Below are positions 29,658-40,562 of a stretch of DNA of 64,000 bases, one piece after another. Below the pieces are notes generated by a model that was not told the origin of the DNA, did not search any database, and saw only the letters and a list, made by a program, of their open reading frames with translations. The stretch's first letter is position 1, and every line of letters begins with the position of its first letter. The stretch lies in assembly GCA_024372495.1 (NCBI GenBank), contig CP099977.1, forward strand, positions 2,046,001 through 2,110,000. The letters are read 5' to 3'. Source of the stretch: Pseudarthrobacter sp. Fe7 (GTDB taxonomy: Bacteria; Actinomycetota; Actinomycetes; Actinomycetales; Micrococcaceae). A program made the translations under genes and the position numbers.

Positions 29658-29698
29658 AAAGAAGTCCCCGGCTGCATAGTGCAGCCGGGGACTTCTTT
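29658..29698. terminator. Bidirectional intrinsic terminator
   Basis: A 19-bp perfect inverted repeat (29658-29676 with 29680-29698) with a three-base loop and TTT ends lies between converging hemL and the ABC transporter ATPase gene. Confidence 0.9.
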
Positions 29699-29709
29699 GT
29701 GCTCCAGTG

Positions 29710-30444
<735 letters not shown>

Positions 30445-30448
<4 letters not shown>

Positions 30449-31209
30449 GCCTGGGCTCCCTTTCCAACGACGGCCGCGGCCTCGTCCGGTTCTTTCTTTT
30501 CGGGCCGGCCGGTGCGAAGACGGGCATCGATGTAGTTGACCAGGTGCGTGAGCGGAATGGTCATGGCCAGGTAGAAAATCGCTGCTGCCACGTACGGGGA
30601 CAGGTTACCGCTGCGGGCGGCGGCGTCCTGGCCGATCTGGAACAGCTCGCGTTCCGTTGCGAGCAAACCCAAGGTGAAGACCAACGAGGAATCCTTGATC
30701 AGGGCAATGAACTGGTTCATGAGGGCGGGAAGTACCCTGCGGATACCTTGGGGCACCACCACAAGACGCATCGAGGGACCGTAACCGAATCCCAGCGCAC
30801 GCGATGCCTCAAGCTGCCCCTTGTCCACGCTCTGAATGCCGGAACGGAAGATCTCGCCCGTGTACGCGGCAGCCATGAGTGACAGAGCCGCAATGCCCAT
30901 GGGGTAGGGGCTGTTGCTGCCCGTGATTTCGCGGAAGATTGGTCCGAATCCCAGGCCGATGACGAGAATAGTGAGGACCGCCGGGAGTCCACGAAACACG
31001 TCGGTGTACACCCGGGCAGCCCACCTGGCCACAGGATTCCGTGAGATTCCCATGAGGGCCAGAATCAGGCCGACGAAGGCCCCGATCAGTCCCGAGGTGA
31101 TCGCCAGCACCAGCGTATTGGGCAGGCCCACCGTGAACATGCTTGGCAGAACCTCGGCAATCTGCTTCCAGTCAAGGAAGGTCTCTCCGAGTCGTGTCAG
31201 GAAATCCAT
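30445..31209 (-). CDS. Amino acid ABC transporter permease
   Basis: 254 residues of the HisM/GlnP permease family. About five membrane helices. The EAA-type coupling loop lies in the cytoplasmic segment [32 protein letters not shown] (positions ~134-165). Second gene of an SBP-permease-ATPase operon on the minus strand: 32 bases separate it from the binding protein gene, and it overlaps the ATPase gene by four bases. Confidence 0.93.
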
Positions 31210-31241
31210 ATGGCTTCGCTATCTCTTCTGGGTGGCCGGTT

Positions 31242-32192
31242 CTAGTTCGCGGGGACCTTGACGGCCTTGCTGCCCGGCTTCCAACCCTCAGGGGTCTGCT
31301 CGGCAGCGGTCGGTCGGTCCGTGTACCACTGGGCAGTCAGCTTGGTCCAGGTGCCATCGGCAACGATGGCATCAAGGGCAGAGTTCAGCGCTTCCAGCAG
31401 GGCAGGGTTGTCCTTGGCAACGGCGTAGGCGGTGAAGTTCTGGGTGTTGAGCTTCTTCTCGGCGATTTTCGTTCCGTCGCCGGGCTTGACCTGGCCGGTG
31501 GCCTGCTGGGACGGGGCCACCCACGCGTCCACCTGCCCGCTCTTCAGGCTGGCGAAAACGGTGTTGTAGTCAGGGAAAGAAACAGGCTCAAGGTTCAGGG
31601 TGTTCTTAACGTAGTCTTCCTGGACGCTGCCGCTGACGACGCCGATGCGCAGGCCGCCCTTCAGCTCAGCGAACGTCTGGACTTTGGCGTTTTCCTTGGT
31701 CACGAGGGCCATGTAACCGAAGTCGTATCCATTGGTGAACGCGACAGTTTCACGGCGGGCGTCCGTGGTGGAGATCGAGGAGGATCCGACGTCGAACTGC
31801 TTGTTCTTGACCTGGCTGAGAAGTGCCTGGAACTTGGTGGAGGCAAACTCGACCTTGAGCCCGAGCTTGTCGGCCATGGCCCGCAGAAGCTCATTGTCGT
31901 AGCCGGTGAACTTGCCGGACGAATCAACGAAGATGTTTGGCGGTGCGTCTGACAACGTCCCCACGCGCAGCGTGCCCTCAGTGACGAGACCGAGCTTACT
32001 CTTGTCGATCTTGTCGATCGGGGTGACGCTGGCAGTGGTGTACTTGTCCAGCGTCTGCTGGTCGCTGCCCTTCAAGGCATCGGTGGGGGTGCCGCTGGGC
32101 TGGGAAGACCCGCCGCCGCAGGCTGCGAGGGAGACAGCGAGGGCAAGTGCCACGGGAGCGGTAGTGAGCCACTTCATCGCTTTGATTTTCAT
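31242..32192 (-). CDS. Extracellular amino acid-binding lipoprotein of the ABC transporter
   Basis: 316 residues. A lipoprotein signal peptide with lipobox LAAC (Cys at ~25) is followed by a type-3 solute-binding fold: EGTLRVGTLSDAPPNIFVDSSGKFTGYDNELLRAMADKLGL-like N-lobe and TDARRETVAFTNGYDFGYMALV hinge segments, then GSVQEDYV. I chose the ATG at 32192 (MKIKAMKW...), not the longer frame, because the signal peptide starts there. First gene of the importer operon; captures the amino acid outside the membrane. Confidence 0.92.
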   Translation of the reverse strand: MKIKAMKWLTTAPVALALAVSLAACGGGSSQPSGTPTDALKGSDQQTLDKYTTASVTPIDKIDKSKLGLVTEGTLRVGTLSDAPPNIFVDSSGKFTGYDNELLRAMADKLGLKVEFASTKFQALLSQVKNKQFDVGSSSISTTDARRETVAFTNGYDFGYMALVTKENAKVQTFAELKGGLRIGVVSGSVQEDYVKNTLNLEPVSFPDYNTVFASLKSGQVDAWVAPSQQATGQVKPGDGTKIAEKKLNTQNFTAYAVAKDNPALLEALNSALDAIVADGTWTKLTAQWYTDRPTAAEQTPEGWKPGSKAVKVPAN

Positions 32193-32520
32193 CAGGTTGT
32201 CACTTTCGTATGAGTCGTAAGTCGACCGGGCCGCAAGGCAGCGCTGTGGCGCCTGGCATCCGCCCGGCACTGGTCAAGCTGTCCGGGGCAGGGGTGGCCG
32301 CAAAACTTTATTGTCTCACTTGGGTGAATTCGGGCGGTGAAGTGAAGAAGGCGGAACTGCGATATGTATATTGCCGAATATAATTTCGTTCTAGGGCAAT
32401 CGCGGCCCTCAGCTGCCGGGTTAGGAGGGTGCATGGTCGAACGAAGGCCATTCCACGACCGGCGGGTTTGTTAAGCGCCGTGACTGTGACATGCCTCGCA
32501 ATAGTATGCGCAGGAGCGCC
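32193..32520. other. 328-base gene-free region upstream of the ABC transporter operon
   Basis: Holds the promoter region of the transporter. Its centre (about 32355-32400) is markedly AT-rich for this genome and carries a perfect dyad (separate entry). No open reading frame, tRNA or known RNA motif is visible. The exonuclease gene on the far side ends at 32521 and has no obvious terminator here. Confidence 0.5.
32367..32382. promoter_or_regulatory. AT-rich dyad, candidate operator of the ABC transporter operon
   Basis: TATATT-GCCG-AATATA is a perfect 6-bp inverted repeat with a four-base spacer inside the AT-rich block, 175 bases before the binding protein gene. It overlaps sequence resembling -10 elements on the minus strand. 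Confidence 0.4.
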
Positions 32521-33231
32521 CTAGAAGCCGTCGGCGGTGGCATCCTGGGGCGGCAGGACCGGCCAGTCTCCCTCGATCACGGCGGCCGGCTTTGTCTTCC
32601 GGAGATACCCCTGGAAGTCCGCTGCCTGGCTTACCGCCCAGTCCACCTGAAGTTGGTGCAGCTGGCCGGCCGGCATCACCAGCTTGGGAAACTTACCCGC
32701 CATGGCGTCCAGCACGCGGAGCGTGGCCAGGGCATCCGCTGCAGAGGTGTGTGCGTTGTCCAGGACCACGCCGTACTCCTCGCACAGTGCGGTGAGGGTC
32801 CGCTTGCCCTTGCGAAAGCGGTCAACCTGCTTGTTCATGATGTAGGGATCGAGGACCGGGAAGCGGGTGAGCTGCGGAATTCCGTACCGTGCGGACTCGG
32901 CGGCAAGGACTGTGAAGTCATAGCTGGCGTTGAAGGCAATAACCGGGGTTCCGGAATCGAAGAGCTCCTGCAGGGCGGCGGCGACCTCACGCGTGACCTC
33001 ATGGGCAGGGCGTCCGTCCCGCCTTGCCTGTTCGGTGGTGATGCCGTGGACATCGCTTGCCTCGACGGGTATTTCCACCCCCGGATCGGCCAGCCATTCG
33101 TGCTCCCTGATGACCTCACCGTGGTGGTCCACCACGGTGATCGATGCCGTGACGATCCTTGCCGCCCGCGAGTTGCGTCCGGTGGTTTCCAGGTCGAAGG
33201 CTGCGCGGGGGAGGGTGTTCCAGGAACTCAT
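32521..33231 (-). CDS. DEDDh 3'-5' exonuclease (DnaQ-like)
   Basis: 236 residues with the exonuclease motifs Exo I AAFDLETTG (~10), Exo II AFNASYDFTVL (~98) and Exo III HTSAADALATL (~160), the last carrying the catalytic His of the DEDDh class. Resembles the epsilon proofreading subunit and oligoribonuclease-like stand-alone exonucleases. It faces the repair genes across a short divergent promoter. The ATG at 33231 follows a TAGCGT hexamer by six bases. Substrate (DNA or RNA) cannot be decided. Confidence 0.85.
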   Translation of the reverse strand: MSSWNTLPRAAFDLETTGRNSRAARIVTASITVVDHHGEVIREHEWLADPGVEIPVEASDVHGITTEQARRDGRPAHEVTREVAAALQELFDSGTPVIAFNASYDFTVLAAESARYGIPQLTRFPVLDPYIMNKQVDRFRKGKRTLTALCEEYGVVLDNAHTSAADALATLRVLDAMAGKFPKLVMPAGQLHQLQVDWAVSQAADFQGYLRKTKPAAVIEGDWPVLPPQDATADGF

Positions 33232-33237
33232 GCTTCA

Positions 33238-33243
33238 ACGCTA
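33238..33243 (-). promoter_or_regulatory. -10 hexamer, probable leaderless start of the exonuclease gene
   Basis: TAGCGT on the minus strand, six bases before ATG 33231, with no ribosome binding site. Confidence 0.45.
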
Positions 33244-33282
33244 AGGGGACCCACCGACAATTCCGCGGAACGCCACTGCGGC

Positions 33283-33288
33283 TACATT
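33283..33288 (+). promoter_or_regulatory. -10 hexamer, probable leaderless start of the alkyltransferase-like gene
   Basis: TACATT lies six bases before ATG 33295. Only 63 bases separate the divergent starts of this gene and the exonuclease. Confidence 0.45.
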
Positions 33289-33294
33289 GGATCA

Positions 33295-33711
33295 ATGCGG
33301 AATGAGTACGTCCAGGCGGTCCTGGCCGTCGTAGGGATGGTGCCGGCGGGGGCGGCCGTATCGTACGGGGACGTTGCCGAGCTGTTGGGGTCGGGGGGTC
33401 CGCGCCAGGTTGGTTCCGTGATGAGCCACCATGGGGGCGGCGTCCCCTGGTGGCGTGTCCTCAAAGCCAGCGGCCATGCCCCTGAGGGCCACGAAGCCGA
33501 AGCCCTGCTCCTCTACCTTGAAGAAGGCACGCCCCTGGTCGGTGCTTACAGCTCTTTTCTGCGGACTGGGGAAGGCCGGTGGCGGGTTGACCTCGGCGCC
33601 GCACGCTGGGCGCCGGCAGACAGTGATTTTGACAGTATCGACGCAGTTGCCGAGGACCTGGAGCGCCGCCTCCATGGATTGTCGGTGCCTGATGATGGAA
33701 TGGGTTTGTGA
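33295..33711 (+). CDS. Alkyltransferase-like protein (ATL)
   Basis: 138 residues carrying the DNA-binding domain of O6-alkylguanine transferases. The helix region VSYGDVAELLGSGGPRQVGSVM includes the arginine-finger segment. The reactive PCHRV motif is replaced by PWWRV (~50), so there is no acceptor cysteine. Such ATLs bind alkylated guanine and flag it for nucleotide excision repair. A C-terminal extension (DSDFDSIDAVAEDLERRL) is present. The stop overlaps adnA in a GTGA junction, linking lesion recognition to the helicase-nuclease genes. Confidence 0.87.
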   Translation: MRNEYVQAVLAVVGMVPAGAAVSYGDVAELLGSGGPRQVGSVMSHHGGGVPWWRVLKASGHAPEGHEAEALLLYLEEGTPLVGAYSSFLRTGEGRWRVDLGAARWAPADSDFDSIDAVAEDLERRLHGLSVPDDGMGL

Positions 33712-36700
33712 CCGTAACAATTCCTTTGACCGGCCCCTGGGGCCCGCACCGGCAGGAGCCGGAGGCGGGCCAGGATCCGGCTTACCCGGCTGCGGGGAAC
33801 CAGGGCAGCAGCGCCCTGGCGGCCGCTCCTGCCCTTCGGCTGCTGCCGCCACGGCGGGTGCACGCGGAAGCACTCCGTCTCACGCCGGACCAGCAGTTAG
33901 CGGTTGATGTCGCCCAAGGCTCCGGGCCCGTCCTTGTTCCGGGTGCGCCGGGCACAGGGAAAACCACGGTCCTCGTCGAGGCCGCCGTCCAGCGGGTCTT
34001 CCGTGACGGCGTGGACCCCGAACGCATGCTCATCCTTGCGCCTACCCGCCTGGCTGCCGATTTCCTGCGGGACCGTTTCACTGCCCGGCTGGACAGGAGC
34101 CTCAGCACCACTCCGGCCAGGACCTGGGCTTCGTACGCGTTCGACCTGATCCGCCGTGCCAAGGCTGAAGGCGTCATCTCGCTGCCCAGGCCTCCGCGCC
34201 TGTTGTCAGGCCCGGAGCAGGACCTGATCATCAAGGAACTCCTGGAGGGCCACACGCTGCCGGGGCTGGAACTGCCCTGGCCGGCCGATCTTGACGGCGC
34301 CCTGGCAACGCGGGGCTTCCGCCAGGAGGTGCGGCAACTGTTCGACCGCATCATTGAATCGGGCCGTACGGCTGAGGACCTTGCCCAGCTGGCGGATGCC
34401 TGCGCCCGGCCTGACTGGAAGGCCGCAGCAGCCCTCTACGCGGAATACCGGGATGTCCTTGACCTTCGCATGCCGGAAGCCTTCGACCCCGCCGGGATCA
34501 TCACCGCTGCCCGGCAGATATTCCAGGACGCGCCGGATTTCCTCGCCGCCGAACGCGACCGGCTGCAGGTTGTCCTGGTGGACGATATCCAGGAAGCAAA
34601 CCCCGCCATTTTCGAGTTGCTGGCAGATATCGCCGCCGGAAAGGACTGCTACGTGACGTCGTCCCCGGACACGGTGGTCCAGGGATTCCGGGGAGCCAGG
34701 CCTGATTTGGTGGCTGAACTGCCCGGGCTGTTGTCAGCCCAGGTCCCTGTCCTCGAGCGTCCACTGTGGCATGCCCACGGGCTGGCGCCAGCGGTGGCAG
34801 AAGCGTGGGTGAACGTCGCGGGCCGCATCTCCCAGCGGGCAGGCGGGCAACTGGCCCGGCGCCTCGTCCAGCCCGAAAGTAACGGTGGTCCCGGCAGCGT
34901 AGAGGCCCACCTGGTTCCCACCCCCGTGCATGAGCTGCGCTACGTGGTGCAGCGGATCCTTGACCAGCACATTAACCACAACCGTGATCTGGCGGACATG
35001 GCAGTCATCGTGCGCAACGGCGCCCAGGTCAACGAGTTACAGCGTTACCTGTCCGGGCAGGGCATTCCCGTACGGGTGCCGGTGGCTGAATCCGCCGTAC
35101 GGGACGAGGTAGCTGTACGTCCGCTCCTGAATGCGTTCGCCATCGCGCTGGATCCAGAGCTCTTGACACCTGAAACTGCGGTGTCGCTCCTCACCTCCCG
35201 GATCGGTGGCGCTACCTCCATTGAGCTGCGCAGGCTCCGGCAGTCCCTGCGGCGCGAGGAACTGCTGGGCGGCGGGGGCCGAGCCAGCGATGCGCTGCTG
35301 GTCCAGGCGCTGCTTGAGCCGGGAGCGCTGGGGGCATTGGGAATTGAAGGCCGCGCCGCCCGGCGCACGGCACGGATGATCCATGCGGGACGTGAAGCGG
35401 CAGCGCTGCCCGGTGCCAATGCAGAATCGGTGCTCTGGGCACTCTGGGCCTCAACAGGGCTGTCGGCGGCATGGACCGGGACGGCGTTGTCGGGAGGCCC
35501 CCATGGGGCGCGGGCCGACCGCGATCTTGACGCGATGATGGCGCTCTTCCATACAGCAGAGCGCTATGTGGACCAGATGCCTGGGGCGGGTCCCGAGCAG
35601 TTCCTGGAGTATCTCCTGAACCAGGAGCTTCCCATGGACACCCTCGCCGCCCGCGCCCAGGCTCGATGACGCCGTGGAGATCATGACGCCGGCCAGTGCG
35701 GCAGGCCGGGAGTGGCCCGTCGTGATCGTTGCGGGGCTGCAGGAGGGGGTATGGCCCAATACCAGGCTCCGCGGGGAGTTGCTCGGCAGCACCCTGTACG
35801 CCGATGCTGTGGAACACGGCCCGGAGTATGCCCTGCAGCGCGACCCCCTGAGCCGGTTGCGGGACATCCGCTACGACGAACTCCGCAGCTTCTCCACGGC
35901 GGTGTCCAGGGCACGCGAACTGCTGGTCTGCACAGCAGTCTCCTCAGAGGATGACCAGCCGTCATCGTTCCTGGACTTTGTTGCACCCCTCGGGCCGGAA
36001 GAGGAGGGCCGGGCTTTCACCCAGGTGGAACGGCCCATGACGCTGCGCGCCCTGGTGGCCGAGCTCCGGCAACATGCCCAGGCTCGATGGCGCGCAGGCG
36101 GAAGAAGCAGCCAGGGTCCTGGCGCATCTCGCAGCGGCGGAACCTGCAGTGGCAGGCGCACACCCCGGCAGCTGGTGGGGACTCGCCCCGCTGACCTCCA
36201 CTGAGGCTGTGGTCCCGCCAGGCGGGACGGTGTCGGTGTCGCCGTCAAAGGTGGAGACCGTCCAAAAGTCGCCGTTGGACTGGTTCGTCCAGGCCGCCGG
36301 AGGTGAGGCCGCCACCGACTTCGCCCGGAGCCTGGGCACCTTGGTGCACGCGATCGCCCAGGACCTGCCGGACGCATCCGGATCCGAGTACGTCGCTGAA
36401 CTGGTGCGGCGCTGGCCCGCGCTGGGCATGAAGGACAACTGGGAGGGGCGCCTGGACTTCCAGCGCGCGGAGGCAATGGTGCGGAAGCTGGCACAGTATG
36501 TGCTGGCAATGCGGAGTGAAGGCCGCAGCCTGCTGGGCGTTGAGCAGGACTTCGAAGTCCCCCTTGGCGACGTGGCGGTGGACCAGGCTCCGCCGCGGGA
36601 GGCGGTACTCCGCGGCCAGGTGGACCGGCTGGAAATCGACGGCGAAGGCCGCCTGGTGGTGGTGGACCTCAAGACCGGAAAAAGGCAGCCGGGCAAGGAC

Positions 36701-37033
36701 GACCTGTCCCACCATCCGCAGCTTGGGGCGTACCAGGCGGCGGTGCTCGCCGGCGGATTCGACGCAGGTCCGCACGGGAACCCCGGCCTGTCCGGGGGCG
36801 CCGTGCTGGCACAGCTCGGGACCGGGGCAAGAAATCCAGCCATCCAACAGCAGGAACCGCTCGACCCGCAGGAGAACTGGGCATTGGACATGGTCAAGGA
36901 GGCCGCCGCCGTGATGGGTGGGAATGAATTCATCGCGCGGCATGATCCCGCCAAGGGCAGCCATGGTGGCCATGGCTGCCGGCTCCCGGAAGTATGTCCC
37001 CTGTGCGTGCGTGGACGGCAGGTAACCGAGTGA
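33708..37033 (+). CDS. adnA: AdnA-like subunit of the AdnAB helicase-nuclease (two apparent sequence errors)
   Basis: About 1107 residues after correction. An N-terminal UvrD-like motor has Walker A GAPGTGKTT (~78), but its Walker B region reads VLVDDIQE (~289) where active UvrD motors have DEFQD/DEYQD. The C-terminal RecB-like nuclease has DRLEID and VVDLKTGK (~983). Cysteines near the end (CRLPEVCPLC) fit an Fe-S cluster. AdnAB resects double-strand breaks in actinobacteria, with AdnB as the stronger motor. Extra bases in AGGCTC at 35659-35664 and 36080-36085 break the frame. Coupled to adnB by a GTGA overlap. Confidence 0.9.
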
Positions 37034-40000
37034 GCGGAGTGCTGGCCGCCGCCGAAGCCGCGCCCGACGTGCGATTCAGCCCCGAAGAACTGTCCGCGCT
37101 GCTGGGCGAGAAGAACACTCCCACGCCGGAGCAGTCCGCCATCATCTCGTCCCCCTGGCGCCTCGGCTGGTCATTGCGGGCGCCGGATCTGGAAAAACCG
37201 CCACCATGGCTGACCGGGTGGTGTGGCTTGTGGCGAACGGATGGGTCACGCCCGAGGAAGTCCTGGGCGTGACCTTTACCCGCAAGGCTGCCGGTGAGCT
37301 CGCCAGCAGGATCCGGTCAAAACTCCTGACCCTTCAACGTGTGGCCGCAATGGATACCGGGCACGGGCTTTTCCCGGAGGGACTGCTCAGCAGCGACGCA
37401 CTGGAGCCCAAGGTGTCCACGTACCATTCGTTCGCCAGCGGCATCGTGTCGGATTACGGGCTGCGGCTTGGCGTGGAGCGGGATGTGGTTCTGCTCGGCG
37501 GTGCCCAGGCCTGGCAATTGGCCAGCGAGGTGGTTGAAGCCTACGACGGAGAATACGATCACTTCCGCGCGGCCAAATCCACGCTGGTGAAAGCCGTTAT
37601 CCAGTTGGCGGGAGAGTGCGCCGAACACCTTCAGGAACCTGGGGATGTGGAAGCCTGGCTGATGGCGCGCCTCTCGGAGTTTGAATCCCTGCCGTACCTG
37701 GCAGACAAGCAGAAAAATGCGCCCAAGGCGGCTCTGGACCTCAGTGGGATGCTGCGGACCAGGGCAAGTGTCGCGGACATGGTGGGCCGTTATGCTGCAG
37801 CTAAACGCGCGCGTGGCGCACTGGACTTCGGTGACTTGGTGGCCCTCGCCGCCAAGGTGGCGCAGGAGGTGCCGCTGGCAGCCCAGATGGAGCGCCAGCG
37901 GTACAAAGTGGTTCTGCTTGACGAGTTCCAGGACACGTCGTACGCCCAACTGGTGCTTTTTTCCCGTCTCTTCGGTCATGGCCATGCCGTGACAGCGGTG
38001 GGCGATCCCAACCAGTCCATTTATGGTTTCCGGGGCGCTTCAGCAGGGCAGTTGTTCCACTTCGTTCGCGAATTTCCCATGCGAACCGGTGGGTCTGGGG
38101 AAGGAGTTGGCTGGGCGCCGGCCCCTACTTCCTACCTGACCACAGCATGGCGGAATGGCCGATCCATCCTCGCAGCGGCGAACGTCATGTCGCAGTCCCT
38201 GAGCCGGGCAGCGGCGCACCATGGACCTGCCGGGAGCAGGACAACTACTGCTGAAGTGCCTCCGCTGCAGCCAAGCCCGCATGCCGTGGACGGGACCGTG
38301 GTGCTGGGGCGTTTCGCCAGCGACGTGGAGGAAGCTGCAGCGCTGGCCAACGACCTTCTCAGATACCGGGTGACCGACTTTGAGCTGAAGCCGGATGGTG
38401 CAGCCGAGCCGCCGGCGCTCGCCGTGCTGTGCCGCCGGCGCGCCCAGATGGAGCCCGTCCGGCGGCAGTTCGAGGCCCGCGGGATCCCCTACGAAATCGT
38501 TGGCCTCGGCGGCCTCCTGGACACCCCGGAGATCGTTGACCTGGTGGCCACCCTTCGCGTCCTTGCTGATCCCGGCCGGTCTGATGCGCTGATGCGGCTG
38601 ATCGCAGGCGCCCGGTGGCGGATTGGGCCCGCGGACCTCATGGCATTGCGCGACTGGTCCAGCCAGCTGGCACGGACCCGCGGGAAGGCAGCGTACGCGG
38701 TTGACGCCGATGTCCAGGACATTGACGGCGATGAAGCAGGCGCCCCCGTCCTTGAAGGGGATCTGACGGACGCGTCCAGCCTGGTGGAGGCCTTGGACTT
38801 CCTGCCGCGGGAAGGATGGACGTCCTCGAATGGCCGCACCCTCAGCGCGGGTGCGCGCAGCAGGTTGGCCATGTTGTCGAGCGAGCCTGCGGCAACTGCG
38901 CGGCTACCTCGGTGATGACCTCACCACACTCCTGGGGGAGGTGGAGAGGGCGATGCTGCTGGACATCGAAGTGGCAGCACGCCCCGGCATCAGCATCCAC
39001 CAGGCCCGCCGCAACCTCGATGCCTTCCAGGATGCAGCCGCAGGGTTCCTCCGCACGTCACAGCGGGTGGACATCCTCGCTTTCCTGTCCTGGCTGGAGG
39101 CTGCATCGGCGGAAGAGAACGGGCTGGAAGCGCCTGCCAGCGACGTGAACAGGGAAGCCGTGCAGCTGTTGACCGTCCATGCCTCCAAAGGCCTGGAGTG
39201 GGACGTTGTGTTTGTCCCCGGCATGAATGCCGGCGCTTTCCCCAGCGACCGGGACTCCCGCTGGAGCAGCGGTTCTGCTGCGCTGCCCTGGCCCCTTCGC
39301 GGGGACCGGGCAGATCTGCCGCAGTGGGACCTCGACCAGCCGGACCAGAAGGGCTGGCTCGATGCCGAGAAAGGGTACAAGGCCGCTGTCCAGGTCCACG
39401 GCGAGTCGGAGGAACGGCGACTGGCATATGTCGCCTACACCCGGGCAAAGCATGTCCTGTGGGTGTCCAGCGCAGCGTGGGTGGGCTCACGGGCCGGACG
39501 CGCGGACATGTCCCCGTTCCTCGCGGAGCCTGGAAGCCCTGACGCAACCGGCTGACGGACCCCCCAGTGCGAATGCCCTGGTCCATCCACTATCACTGGA
39601 GGAAGCCGCGCTGCCACTCCAGAGCCCGCTGACGCTGGAAACGGAGGAAGCCCGCTGGCCGTACGACCCCCTGGAGGGACCGGTGGACCCACGCAGCGGT
39701 GAGCGGCTGCGCCTGGCCCGCGGACGCCGGACAGCCATGGAAACAGCAGCTCAGCGTGTGCTCGGGATCCTGGGCGCCGGCGGAGGCCAGCCGGTTCGGG
39801 CTGGGGCGGCGGCAATGCAGATGAGCGGTTCACAGCCGGGTCTTACCGGGGCAGCGGCAGGCTGGGCACGCGAAGCTGCACTCTTGCTGGAGCGCCGGGC
39901 AAGAAGGTCAAACGGCCGTGACGTGCACCTGCCCACCCATATATCGGCTTCCACCCTGGTTGACCTCGGAGACGACGCCCAGGCAGTGCTGGGCCGGCTG

Positions 40001-40525
40001 CGCCGCCCCGTGCCACGCGAGCCCGGTATGTCGGCGCGCAAGGGCACGGCCTTCCACGCCTGGGTGGAGGAATATTTCGGCAGGGCCGGCATGCTGGACC
40101 TTGGCGAAGCACCGGGTTCCGACGACCACATCGATGCTGCCTACGACCTTGACGAGATGGTGGCCACCTTCAAAGCTTCCCCCTGGGCTGACAGGTCACC
40201 GGCCTTCGTCGAGGTTCCGGTGGAAACCCGGGTGGGGGAGGTGGTGGTGCGCGGCCGCGTCGACGCTGTGTTCCGGGAGGCCGACGGCCGCTGGGACCTG
40301 GTGGACTGGAAGACCGGCCGGCGGCCGTCCGCCGGACAGTTGAAGACCCGTTCGATCCAGTTGGCCGTGTACCGGCTGGCATGGGCGCGGCTCAAGGACG
40401 TTCCGCTGGAGGACGTGCGGGCCGCATTCTTCTACGTCGCGGATAACGCCGTGGTGCGGCCCCACGACCTTGGAACGGCAGCCGAGCTGGAAGGCATCGT
40501 CGCCGCAGCGCTTGCCCGGCCCTGA
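37030..40525 (+). CDS. adnB: AdnB-like subunit of the AdnAB helicase-nuclease (three apparent sequence errors)
   Basis: About 1164 residues after correction. The motor is complete: Walker A AGAGSGKT (~50), GVTFTRKAAGEL, LLDEFQD (~296), GDPNQSIYGFRG, and VHASKGLEWD. A RecB-family nuclease at the C-terminus has GRVDAVF and LVDWKTGRRP (~1091). Breaks: one C missing from the run at 37151-37155 (SAIISSP to LAPRLVIAGAG), extra C in GAGCCT at 38883-38888 (MLSSE to LRQLRGYL) and extra C in GAGCCT at 39526-39531 (SPFLAE to LEALTQ). With AdnA it unwinds and degrades DNA from broken ends, feeding recombination. Confidence 0.92.
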
Positions 40526-40562
40526 GGCAGGCCCTGTGCGGTGCCCACAGGGCCGTGCCGGC

